From Gemmatimonadota bacterium (lineage in GTDB: Bacteria > JAAXHH01), in NCBI GenBank assembly GCA_026713285.1, contig JAPOOT010000237.1, forward strand, positions 1 to 5,240: a stretch of DNA of 5,240 bases, written 5' to 3'. Position numbers and translations under genes: made by a program. The notes under the pieces were generated by a model. The model did no database searches. It saw nothing but the letters and a program-made list of their open reading frames with translations, and was not told the origin of the DNA. Shown piece by piece: positions 1 to 5,240 of this stretch. Numbering within the stretch: the stretch's first letter is position 1; each line of letters begins with the position of its first letter.

Positions 1-806
1 AGGGGCCGGAGCCGGAACTGCCACCAGGTGGTGTACTTCGCGACCAGGAAGATCAGCATCTGTATGAACCTGGGAATGGCCAGGAGGATGCCGAGCGTGT
101 CGGGCCGGATGAGCAGCGCGGCGGCGAGCTTGGGAAACTGGTTGTTGAGCATGCCGATCATGAAGAAGGCCGTGAAACTGGCCGTCCAGGCGATCCAGCG
201 GAAGCGCGCGATGTCCACGGGCGCGTGGGGTTCTACCTCCGGCTCCTCTTCACGGACCGCGGTCGATCTGAACCACGGCAGGATGATCGCCAGCGCGAGG
301 AAGGCCATGCCGATGGTACCGGTCGCAAAGGGCACCCGGGGACCCACCAGGTAGAGGTAGCCCCCTGCCGCGGGTCCCAGCATGAAGCCCAGGGTCCAGA
401 ACATATTGAACGTGCCGAGGGTCTTCACCATTTGCCCCCGGCTGCGGTTCTCGGCCAGGATCGCCTGCAAGGAAGGCCAGAATAGGGCCAGCAATCCCCA
501 TCCCAGGGCGGCGCCGGCGAGCAGCATCCAGTAGTTTACCGCGAAATAGAGCATGCAGAAAACCGCCGCGGTCAGGCCGGCGGCGATGGCCAGGAGCCGG
601 CGACGGTCGAACCGGTCCGCCAGTTTGCCCGTGAAGGTGCAGCCCACGGTGAAACTGAGTGAGCCGGCGGTGCCGATGAACCCCAGTTCCACCAGCGACG
701 CGCCCATGTCGAGGGCTCGCAGGGGCACGGCGAAGGAAACCAGGCCCGTGCAGAAATCCATGGCGAAAGCGGTGATAAAGAGGAAGTAGTCGGAACGCTT
801 GAGCAC
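1..806 (-). CDS. MFS transporter, N-terminal 268 residues (3' end outside window)
   Basis: This is a major facilitator superfamily membrane transporter, by family knowledge a proton-coupled or facilitated carrier in the inner membrane; its substrate is unknown. The reading frame is open from GTG at 806-804 to the window edge. The N-terminus is short and basic (MLKRSDYF, reading GTG as Met). About six hydrophobic segments follow, at roughly residues 6-31, 38-58, 70-91, 94-113, 132-154 and 160-179. A charged loop rich in Glu (about 180-202) then separates them from the second bundle, of which TM7 (about 204-222) and TM8 (about 237-257) are visible. The loop between TM2 and TM3 carries the MFS motif A, GKLADRFDRRR (residues 60-70). 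GTG is chosen because an in-frame TGA at 812-810 lies just upstream and the next Met (residue 16) would cut TM1. A GGAG stands 13 nt upstream, which is rather far. The gene follows the permease by 55 bp with no visible terminator, so co-transcription is likely. It could be an exporter or a second importer linked to the ABC system. Confidence 0.88.
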   Translation of the reverse strand, partial: MLKRSDYFLFITAFAMDFCTGLVSFAVPLRALDMGASLVELGFIGTAGSLSFTVGCTFTGKLADRFDRRRLLAIAAGLTAAVFCMLYFAVNYWMLLAGAALGWGLLALFWPSLQAILAENRSRGQMVKTLGTFNMFWTLGFMLGPAAGGYLYLVGPRVPFATGTIGMAFLALAIILPWFRSTAVREEEPEVEPHAPVDIARFRWIAWTASFTAFFMIGMLNNQFPKLAAALLIRPDTLGILLAIPRFIQMLIFLVAKYTTWWQFRLRP

Positions 807-861
807 GGGTCAGGTAAGACTCCGGATGGCATGGGTCATGAGACGTGCCTATACGGCGGGA

Positions 862-2586
862 CTATGAGAGACTCCGCTGGGCCGTGCCACGGGAGAAGTA
901 GTTGGAACCCAGCAGCACGACGGACACGAGCAGCAGGAGCAGGACGGCGTAGGCCGCGGCGCTGCCGATGTTGAACTGGCGCAGGTGGGACAGGATCTCC
1001 ATGGCGATCGGGCGGTTGTCGTAGACGTACAGCAGGATAGACGCCACGAATTCACCCAGGGCGGTGACGAAGGCCAGCAGCGTGCCGGCGAGCACGCCGG
1101 GTCCGATGAGCGGCAGGGTGACGCGGCGGAAGGCGTAGAACCATCCCGCGCCGAGATTGCGCGCCGCTTCCTCCAGGGAGTCGTCCAGCTGTCTGAAGGC
1201 CGCCGCTGACGCCCGGAACACGATGGGCAGGTGGCGGACGAAATAGGCGATGGGCAACAGCCAGAATGAGCCCACGAGCACCTGGCCGAAGCTGAAGGGC
1301 GTGCCCTGGCTGAAGGCGACGATCAGGTTGATGGCCACCACGGTGCCGGGCAGCGCCCAGGGCACCATCACGAGGGCGTCGAGCAGTTTGCGGCCCCGGA
1401 ATGCGCCCTTGACCACCAGGTAGGCCGCGCTGACCCCTATGGCCACGTCGGCCGCCGTGGAAATCACCGCCATGTTCACACTGTTCCGGATCGGTTCCCA
1501 GAAGGTGGGATCCTGGAAAAGCCTGCCGTAGTTGTCCGATGTATATACCTGGGGCAGAATCTGGTGCGTCCACGTACCATCCTGTACGAAGGAAAGCAGG
1601 AGGATGGTCAGATGGGGCAGCAAGAGCACAATCACCATGGCGATGCCGGCACCACCCGCGAGCAGGCGCGCCCAGCGCCCGCGTATCTCGCGCCGGAGAT
1701 TAGCCGTGCCCTTGGTGCTCATGGTGTATTGCCTGCGCCCCTCGTAGTGGCGCATCCAGAAAAGAAAGGCGATGGAGAATGCGGAGAGGACCACGGTCTG
1801 CGTGACGGCCATGGCCATGTCGCCGTTCAGCTTGGACGTGTAGATGTTGAGGCTGAGAAAACGGAATCCCCCGGCGAAGATGAACGGCGCGCTGAACGAG
1901 TTCATGGACGTCATGAAGACCAGGAGCGTGGCGCCCACCAGCGCCGGCGTCAGCAGGGGCAGGGTGACGGACCGGAAGCTGAACCAGGACGACGCGCCCA
2001 GGTTGCGGGCCGCCTCCATGACCGCCGGATCGATGCCCCTCAGTGCGGCCGAAGTGAACAGGTAGAAGAAGACGTACATCGTATAGCCGTGCACGAGCAG
2101 CACGGCCCAGACCCCGTTCAGCGAGAAGGGCGGCCGCTCCAGGCCCAGGGCCGCCTGGATGAGTCGCGGGACCATGCCGCTTTCGCTGTAGAGAAAGAGG
2201 AATGCGAGCACGCCCACCAGGGGCGGCAGGACGATGGGCAGCGTGGCCAGCGCCGAAAAGACGGACCGGCCCGGAAAGTCGTAATGGGTGAAGATGAGGG
2301 CCAGGGGCACGCCGATCAGCGCCGAGAGAAGCACGCTCCCCACGGAGACCATGACGCTGTTGAAGAGACCCTCCATGTAGGAGGGGTATTCGGGATCGAA
2401 AAACTCGCCGTAGTTGCCGAAACCGAACTGTCCCTCGCGGAAGAGGCTCTCCCAGAGCACGAGCGCGGCGGGATAGACGACGTAGCCGAGAAGGATGAAT
2501 CCCAGCAGGATGAATACGAAGGTGCGGGGCTGGCGAATGAGGGCGTACAGGGCACCGGGCTGGCGAAGGGCGGCGGGCTGGGTCAT
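862..2586 (-). CDS. Fused two-domain ABC transporter permease (AfuB/FbpB/ThiP-type)
   Basis: This is the inner-membrane channel subunit of a binding-protein-dependent importer. At 574 residues it holds two homologous permease halves in one chain, the usual architecture and length for FbpB/AfuB/ThiP-type permeases. Each half has an EAA loop for contact with the ATPase: EAARNLGASSWFSFRSVTLP at residues 191-210 and EEAARNLGAGWFYAFRRVTL at 472-491. Hydrophobic segments lie near residues 22-46, 75-100, 110-134, 157-182, 211-234 and 259-278 in the first half. In the second half they lie near 308-334, 370-393, 403-426, 433-451, 493-515 and 545-562, giving about 12 in total. A basic cytoplasmic linker (about 279-307) joins the halves. 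ATG at 2586 follows the ATPase stop by only 8 bp, so translational coupling is likely; a GGGAG lies upstream inside the ATPase 3' end. One chain replaces the two separate permeases found in PhnSTUV- or PotABCD-like systems. The substrate cannot be read from this subunit. Confidence 0.94.
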   Translation of the reverse strand: MTQPAALRQPGALYALIRQPRTFVFILLGFILLGYVVYPAALVLWESLFREGQFGFGNYGEFFDPEYPSYMEGLFNSVMVSVGSVLLSALIGVPLALIFTHYDFPGRSVFSALATLPIVLPPLVGVLAFLFLYSESGMVPRLIQAALGLERPPFSLNGVWAVLLVHGYTMYVFFYLFTSAALRGIDPAVMEAARNLGASSWFSFRSVTLPLLTPALVGATLLVFMTSMNSFSAPFIFAGGFRFLSLNIYTSKLNGDMAMAVTQTVVLSAFSIAFLFWMRHYEGRRQYTMSTKGTANLRREIRGRWARLLAGGAGIAMVIVLLLPHLTILLLSFVQDGTWTHQILPQVYTSDNYGRLFQDPTFWEPIRNSVNMAVISTAADVAIGVSAAYLVVKGAFRGRKLLDALVMVPWALPGTVVAINLIVAFSQGTPFSFGQVLVGSFWLLPIAYFVRHLPIVFRASAAAFRQLDDSLEEAARNLGAGWFYAFRRVTLPLIGPGVLAGTLLAFVTALGEFVASILLYVYDNRPIAMEILSHLRQFNIGSAAAYAVLLLLLVSVVLLGSNYFSRGTAQRSLS

Positions 2587-2594
2587 GATCCGGT

Positions 2595-3743
2595 TCAGTC
2601 TCCCAGGATGACCGCCTGGTCGCCGGGGATGTGGACGCGTACCGTATCGCCCGGCTGACTTGCAGCTATTGGAACTTCCGCGTTTTCGACGACCTGGATG
2701 GGCACGCCCCCGGCATCTATGGTGAACTCGACGGTCGCGCCTTTGAAACGCCGGGTGGAAACGACGCCGGCAACGGTGCTTTCTGCGTCATCGCCGGTCA
2801 ACCGTGCGGCCTGGGGATGCAGGGCCAGATGAACGGTGCCTTCGGACGGTTGAGCGCTTGTGGTCGGATCGGCGCCTTCGGCGTTTGCGATCGGATCGGC
2901 ACCTTCGGCGTGTTCGGCGCTGTCTGCCGATTCGGCCTCAGCGGTCGGCGAGGGCAGCGGGACGGTCAGTCCGCTTTCATGTCGGAATACGATGCCGCCC
3001 CTTTCGGACGAAACCACGCCCTCCCAGAGGTTCATGTTGCCCATGAAGGCGGCCACGAAGCGGTTGGCCGGCCTGCGGTAAATCACATCCGGCCTGTCCA
3101 GCTGCCGGCACTCGCCCTCCTCCATCACCGCGATCCGATCGGAAACGGCCAGCGCTTCCTCCTGGTCGTGGGTGACGTAGACGGCCGTGATGCCCAGTTT
3201 CGTCTGCAGCTCCCGGATCTGGTCTCGCGTCTCCTCACGCAGCTTGGTATCCAGGTTGGACAGGGGTTCGTCGAGCAGCAACAGGTCGGGTTCGATGACC
3301 ACGGCCCGGGCGAGGGCCACCCGCTGCTGCTGTCCGCCCGACAACTGGGGTACGGGACGCCTTTCCAGCCCGGTCAGCCCCACCAGGTCGAGCGCCCGCG
3401 CCACGCGGTCGGCTATCTCGGGACCGGCCACCTTCCGGGTGCGCAGACCAAAGGCCACGTTCTCGAAAACGGTCATGTGGGGGAAGAGTGCGTAGTTCTG
3501 GAAGACCATCCCGGTGTTGCGCCGGTGGGCGGGTAGGCTGGTGACGTCCTGGCCGTCGAAGCGCACGGCGCCGGACGTGGGGAAAATGAACCCGGCGATC
3601 ATGCGGAGTATAGTGGTCTTCCCGCAGCCGCTGGGTCCCAGCAGGCTGAAGAACTCACCGTCGGCGACGGTCAGGCTGATGCCCTTGACGACCGGGGTGT
3701 CGTCGAAATGCTTGGTAAGGCGATCGAGGGTGACCTGGGCCAT
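2595..3743 (-). CDS. ABC transporter ATP-binding protein with TOBE-like C-terminal domain
   Basis: This is the cytoplasmic nucleotide-binding subunit, which dimerises and drives import by ATP hydrolysis. All catalytic motifs are intact: Walker A GPSGCGKT (residues 36-43), Q-loop Gln82, signature LSGGQ (134-138), Walker B LLLLDEP (154-160, catalytic Glu159), D-loop SNLD (162-165) and H-loop His192. Residues after about 235 form a C-terminal extension of the MalK/FbpC/PotA kind, probably a TOBE-like fold (for example GVVSTRRFKGATVEF at 326-340). Total length, 382 residues, is somewhat longer than the roughly 350 typical of FbpC-like ATPases. The excess is an Ala/Glu/Asp/Ser-rich insert at about 266-301 that contains a 9-residue tandem repeat. 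The ATG at 3743 is chosen because MAQVTLDRLTKHF is a canonical start for this family. No clear Shine-Dalgarno lies in front of it, and the 42-bp gap after the SBP stop suggests reliance on upstream translation. The order SBP, ATPase, permease differs from the SBP, permease, ATPase order of classical fbpABC. Confidence 0.95.
   Translation of the reverse strand: MAQVTLDRLTKHFDDTPVVKGISLTVADGEFFSLLGPSGCGKTTILRMIAGFIFPTSGAVRFDGQDVTSLPAHRRNTGMVFQNYALFPHMTVFENVAFGLRTRKVAGPEIADRVARALDLVGLTGLERRPVPQLSGGQQQRVALARAVVIEPDLLLLDEPLSNLDTKLREETRDQIRELQTKLGITAVYVTHDQEEALAVSDRIAVMEEGECRQLDRPDVIYRRPANRFVAAFMGNMNLWEGVVSSERGGIVFRHESGLTVPLPSPTAEAESADSAEHAEGADPIANAEGADPTTSAQPSEGTVHLALHPQAARLTGDDAESTVAGVVSTRRFKGATVEFTIDAGGVPIQVVENAEVPIAASQPGDTVRVHIPGDQAVILGD
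2864..2911. repeat. 27-bp in-frame tandem repeat inside the ATPase C-terminal insert
   Basis: The stretches 2864-2884 and 2891-2911 match at 20 of 21 positions (one G/A difference) with a period of 27 bp. In the encoded ATPase this gives two adjacent 9-residue units, GADPIANAE and GADPTTSAQ (residues 281-298), with similar Ala/Glu-rich sequence just before them. The period is a multiple of three, so the reading frame is kept. It probably arose by slippage or unequal recombination in a tolerant surface loop. Confidence 0.8.
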
Positions 3744-3785
3744 GGGCGTATATCGTTAGGGAACCGTTGCGGAAGGCGAAAGGGC

Positions 3786-4817
3786 TTAACCCCGGTCCTT
3801 GATGTTGTCGTCCCAGTACTTCATCCAGCTCCTTGACTGTTCGGAGAAGACCTTCCAGTCGATGTCGAAGGGAGCGACGGAAAGATCGGCCATCCACGAG
3901 GGGAGACGTTCCCTGGGTATGTCGCCGCGGGTCGGGATCCGGTAATACTCGGTGGCCTGCACGACCGTATGGTCGACATTTGTCACGAATTCGTAGAACA
4001 CCCGGGCGTCGTCCGGATTCTTGCCGTTGGCGATGAGCGCGATGCCGTCGGTCAGCACCGGTGCGCCACTGGCCGGCACCACGAAATCGAAGGGATAGCC
4101 GTACCGGTCCACCTGCAGCATGATGTCGCTCATGAGCCAGATGGAAACCAGCCCCTCCTTCCGGGCGAGCTTCTGAAACATCATGTTCGGGTCGGCGGCG
4201 TAATCCTTCGTGTTGGCGTCGAGCCGCGTGAGCCATTCATACCCCGCGTCGGGCAGGCCGGAATCCCGGTACGTGCGCCAGATCATCCCCGAGTAGACTG
4301 TCCGCATCGTACCCGAAGCCAGGGGGTAACGGATCACGATCAGGTCTCGCCACTTCGGATCGAGGAGTTCGTCCCAGTCCGCAGGCGCCGTTTCACTGGT
4401 CAGCTCGAGATTGTTGAAGGCGATCACGGGAATCAGCTGCGCCGTGCCGTACCAGTGGTCTTCCTCGTCCCGGAACTCGGGGAGCACGGCTTCTGCCCAG
4501 GTCGGCCGGTAGGGACTGAGCAGGCCCTCGTCGGCGGCCTGGATGAAGTTGGTCGCCGGCGCGCCCCACCAGACGTCGCCCTGGGGATTGGCCCGTTCGG
4601 AGCGCACCCGGTCGAGCACGTCCTGCGAGCCCATGTCCAGCCAGCGGACGTCGATATCCGGATGTGCGGCCTCGAAGCGTTTTTCGAACTCGGGCAGGAT
4701 CGGTTTTCCGTGGGGAGAATAGACCGTCACGATCCGTTTGTCGGGATCGCCGCCGGCGCAGCCCATCGCCAGGACGGCCACGCACAGTGCGATCGTTGAC
4801 CATTTCAAGTGTGTCAT
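3786..4817 (-). CDS. ABC transporter substrate-binding lipoprotein (FbpA/AfuA-like fold class)
   Basis: This is the extracytoplasmic solute receptor of the importer. The N-terminus is a lipoprotein signal: positive Lys5, hydrophobic core IALCVAVLAM (9-18), then Gly19-Cys20 as a probable lipidation site, though Ala-Met-Gly before Cys is not an ideal lipobox. The mature part looks like a two-lobe binding protein of the iron/thiamine/phosphonate/sugar-phosphate class: TVYSPHG (31-37), GDVWWGAPAT (80-89), DWDELLDPKWRD (147-158), SGT (168-170), VSIWLMSD (224-231), ASGAPVLTDGIAL (249-261) and YYRIPTRGD (291-299). Length, 343 residues, is normal for the class. The start at 4817 is chosen because it opens directly on the signal peptide and has a GGGA 7 nt upstream. 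An in-frame GTG at 4919 would add 34 unsuited residues and lies inside the promoter, between the -35 and -10 boxes. The residues that hold ferric iron in FbpA are not conserved, so an iron label is unsafe; sugar phosphate, phosphonate, polyamine or thiamine remain possible. Confidence 0.92.
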   Translation of the reverse strand: MTHLKWSTIALCVAVLAMGCAGGDPDKRIVTVYSPHGKPILPEFEKRFEAAHPDIDVRWLDMGSQDVLDRVRSERANPQGDVWWGAPATNFIQAADEGLLSPYRPTWAEAVLPEFRDEEDHWYGTAQLIPVIAFNNLELTSETAPADWDELLDPKWRDLIVIRYPLASGTMRTVYSGMIWRTYRDSGLPDAGYEWLTRLDANTKDYAADPNMMFQKLARKEGLVSIWLMSDIMLQVDRYGYPFDFVVPASGAPVLTDGIALIANGKNPDDARVFYEFVTNVDHTVVQATEYYRIPTRGDIPRERLPSWMADLSVAPFDIDWKVFSEQSRSWMKYWDDNIKDRG

Positions 4818-4900
4818 GAACCCATCCCGCGAACGTGCCGATACCGAATCAGGAGCCCTGCCACAGCGGCGCGCGTTGACGTGCAAGCGCCAGCGCAAGG

Positions 4901-4920
4901 CGTGGCTAGATATTACCACG
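4901..4920. promoter_or_regulatory. Palindrome overlapping the -10 box, candidate operator
   Basis: The 20-bp element is an inverted repeat with perfect 5-bp arms (CGTGG and CCACG) around a 10-bp AT-rich centre that contains the -10 hexamer of the operon promoter. A protein bound here would block RNA polymerase, so a repressor site is a reasonable inference. The arms are short enough to occur by chance, and no regulator gene lies in the window. Confidence 0.4.
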
Positions 4921-4938
4921 AAGCGGAAAGAGTGTCAA
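4910..4938 (-). promoter_or_regulatory. Sigma70-type promoter for the ABC transporter operon
   Basis: On the minus strand a perfect -35 box TTGACA (4938-4933) is followed by a 17-bp spacer and TAATAT (4915-4910, four of six matches to TATAAT). The expected transcription start is near 4903, giving a 5' leader of about 86 nt before the SBP ATG at 4817. It is the only promoter of this quality I found upstream of the operon, and its position excludes the longer in-frame start at 4919. Confidence 0.72.
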
Positions 4939-4963
4939 CGCGGATTTGCCGGCGGGTACGCCA

Positions 4964-4982
4964 GGTCCGGCGGCATCGGATC
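4964..4982 (-). other. Equivalent hairpin in repeat unit 1
   Basis: GGTCCG (4964-4969) and CGGATC (4977-4982) pair around a 7-nt loop at the same place in the unit as the hairpin at 5030-5048. On the plus strand the one differing base gives a G-T pair; on the minus strand it becomes an A-C mismatch. The loop sequences differ between the two units, while the arms and loop length are almost unchanged. Confidence 0.35.
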
Positions 4983-5029
4983 GCGCAACTACGAACGCGG
5001 GGATCGCGCCGGATGGATCAGGCAAGCCG

Positions 5030-5048
5030 GGTCCGGTGGAAACGGACC
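5030..5048 (-). other. Small hairpin in repeat unit 2, downstream of the upstream gene
   Basis: GGTCCG (5030-5035) and CGGACC (5043-5048) are perfect complements around a 7-nt loop. On the minus strand an outer CCG/CGG can extend the stem to nine pairs if one A is bulged. It lies about 37 nt past the TGA of the upstream gene. There is no T-run after it on the minus strand, so it is not a classical intrinsic terminator; it could be an RNA-stabilising or factor-dependent 3' element. Confidence 0.45.
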
Positions 5049-5084
5049 TCGGAACCACGGGGCGCCGGGATCGCGCCGGATGGA

Positions 5085-5240
5085 TCAGGCAAGCCGGGTT
5101 ACCTCGGCCTTCGACCTAAACAGTTCCCCGCAGTAGATCCCTTCAAATACCGAACCGCGTACGGCCTCGACGATACGGCGTACCAGCGCGCGGCTGTCCT
5201 CGTCACCGGCACACGAAATATACAGGGAAAGGGGAACGGA
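5085..5240 (-). CDS. Unrecognised protein, C-terminal 51 residues (5' end outside window)
   Basis: The minus-strand frame is open from the window edge to TGA at 5087-5085. The visible part reads as a beta-strand (VPLSLYISC), an amphipathic helix (EDSRALVRRIVEAVRG), then VFEGIYCGELF and a short charged tail ending in TRLA. This strand-helix-strand pattern, with coding-like third positions, suggests a real folded domain end, but I do not recognise the family and assign no function. It runs in the same direction as the transporter operon but is 267 bp from the SBP start, with the promoter between them, so it is probably a separate transcription unit. Its last four codons and stop lie in the 33-bp direct repeat. 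Confidence 0.6.
   Translation of the reverse strand, partial: SVPLSLYISCAGDEDSRALVRRIVEAVRGSVFEGIYCGELFRSKAEVTRLA

Larger units (their letters stand above)
4872..4942. repeat. 9-bp inverted repeat bracketing the operon promoter
   Basis: CGCGTTGAC at 4872-4880 is the exact reverse complement of GTCAACGCG at 4934-4942. One arm overlaps the -35 box; the other lies about 23-31 nt downstream of the predicted transcription start. The arm centres are 62 bp apart, close to six helical turns. This could be a pair of half-sites for a regulator acting across the promoter, but a chance match cannot be excluded. Confidence 0.4.
4818..5084. other. Intergenic regulatory region between the upstream gene and the ABC operon
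   Basis: No gene is supported in these 267 bp. The distal half is taken up by the tandem repeat units and their hairpins, and the proximal half by the promoter, its palindrome and a roughly 86-nt leader. In the leader I see only a weak 4-bp hairpin (CAGG-GCT-CCTG on the minus strand, 4860-4850) and no known riboswitch fold. Confidence 0.7.
4964..5099. repeat. Diverged tandem duplication, period 66-67 bp, covering the 3' end of the upstream gene
   Basis: The 33-bp stretch 5000-5032 is repeated without mismatch at 5067-5099. The segments before each copy, 4967-4999 and 5033-5066, also align (about 23 of 33 positions, one 1-nt indel), so the unit is about 67 bp and present twice. The second perfect copy includes the last four codons and the TGA of the upstream gene; the first therefore carries a non-coding copy of that gene end. 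Half of each unit is identical and half has diverged, which points to selection or gene conversion on the 33-bp part. Confidence 0.8.

Noticed and set aside
572..832. Minus-strand frame starting at ATG 832 (MPSGVLPDP...)
   Set aside because: It overlaps the MFS gene in another frame. The MFS frame shows transmembrane segments and motif A, while this one is Ser/Pro/Ala-rich without structure.
807..861. Separate promoter or terminator between permease and MFS gene
   Set aside because: TATAGG near 851 and CATAGT near 864 have no convincing -35 partner, and there is no hairpin with a T-run.
1564..2658. Long plus-strand open frame (364 codons) opposite the permease
   Set aside because: It is antisense to a clearly conserved permease. 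Its product is rich in Gly, Arg, His, Gln and Glu with no domain, as expected from the reverse frame of GC-rich coding DNA.
2631..3536. Plus-strand open frame of 301 codons opposite the ATPase
   Set aside because: It lies entirely over an ATPase with every catalytic motif intact and has no recognisable domain or ribosome binding site; a shadow of codon bias.
3969..4799. Plus-strand open frame of 276 codons opposite the binding protein
   Set aside because: It is antisense to the binding-protein gene, and its His/Arg/Gly-rich composition looks like a reverse-complement frame.
4818..4919. Longer start of the binding protein at GTG 4919
   Set aside because: The codon lies between the -35 and -10 boxes, so it would not be in the mRNA, and the added 34 residues would bury the lipoprotein signal.
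4964..5048. Intrinsic terminator for the upstream gene
   Set aside because: The hairpins have short stems and no T-run on the minus strand after them.
4964..5099. CRISPR array
   Set aside because: There are only two perfect 33-bp copies. The sequence between and beside them is itself duplicated rather than unique, and one copy is the end of a coding sequence.

Overview
This is a GC-rich, gene-dense bacterial window. Every gene I can support lies on the minus strand, so transcription runs from high to low coordinates. The core is an ABC import operon of the AfuABC/FbpABC/ThiBPQ architectural class. Its substrate-binding protein (SBP) carries a lipoprotein signal peptide, which fits a bacterium that anchors its binding protein to a membrane. 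I cannot name the organism from sequence alone. The GC-rich codon use and modest similarity to textbook family members suggest an uncultured or poorly sampled lineage, but that is inference.

Layout in transcription order: (1) 5240-5085, the last 51 codons of an unrecognised gene. (2) 5084-4818, a 267-bp intergenic region holding a diverged tandem duplication with a 67-bp period, a conserved small hairpin in each unit, and a strong sigma70-type promoter (TTGACA, 17 bp, TAATAT). The promoter overlaps a short palindrome and sits within a longer-range 9-bp inverted repeat. (3) 4817-3786, the substrate-binding lipoprotein. (4) 3743-2595, the ATPase. (5) 2586-862, a fused two-domain permease. (6) 806-1, the first 268 codons of a major facilitator superfamily (MFS) transporter, which starts at GTG and runs off the window.

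How they work together: the SBP would capture a small solute outside the inner membrane and pass it to the permease, whose two halves each carry an EAA loop for docking the dimeric ATPase. Spacings of 42, 8 and 55 bp, with no terminator between genes, suggest one transcript from the promoter upstream of the SBP, including the MFS gene. Homologues of this class are often labelled iron(III) transporters. The SBP here lacks the residues that bind iron in FbpA, so the substrate should be treated as unknown.

I found no RNA gene, CRISPR array, insertion sequence or defence system. The observations most worth following up are the repeat block and promoter architecture at 4872-5099, the unassigned substrate, and a repeat-containing acidic insert in the ATPase C-terminal domain.
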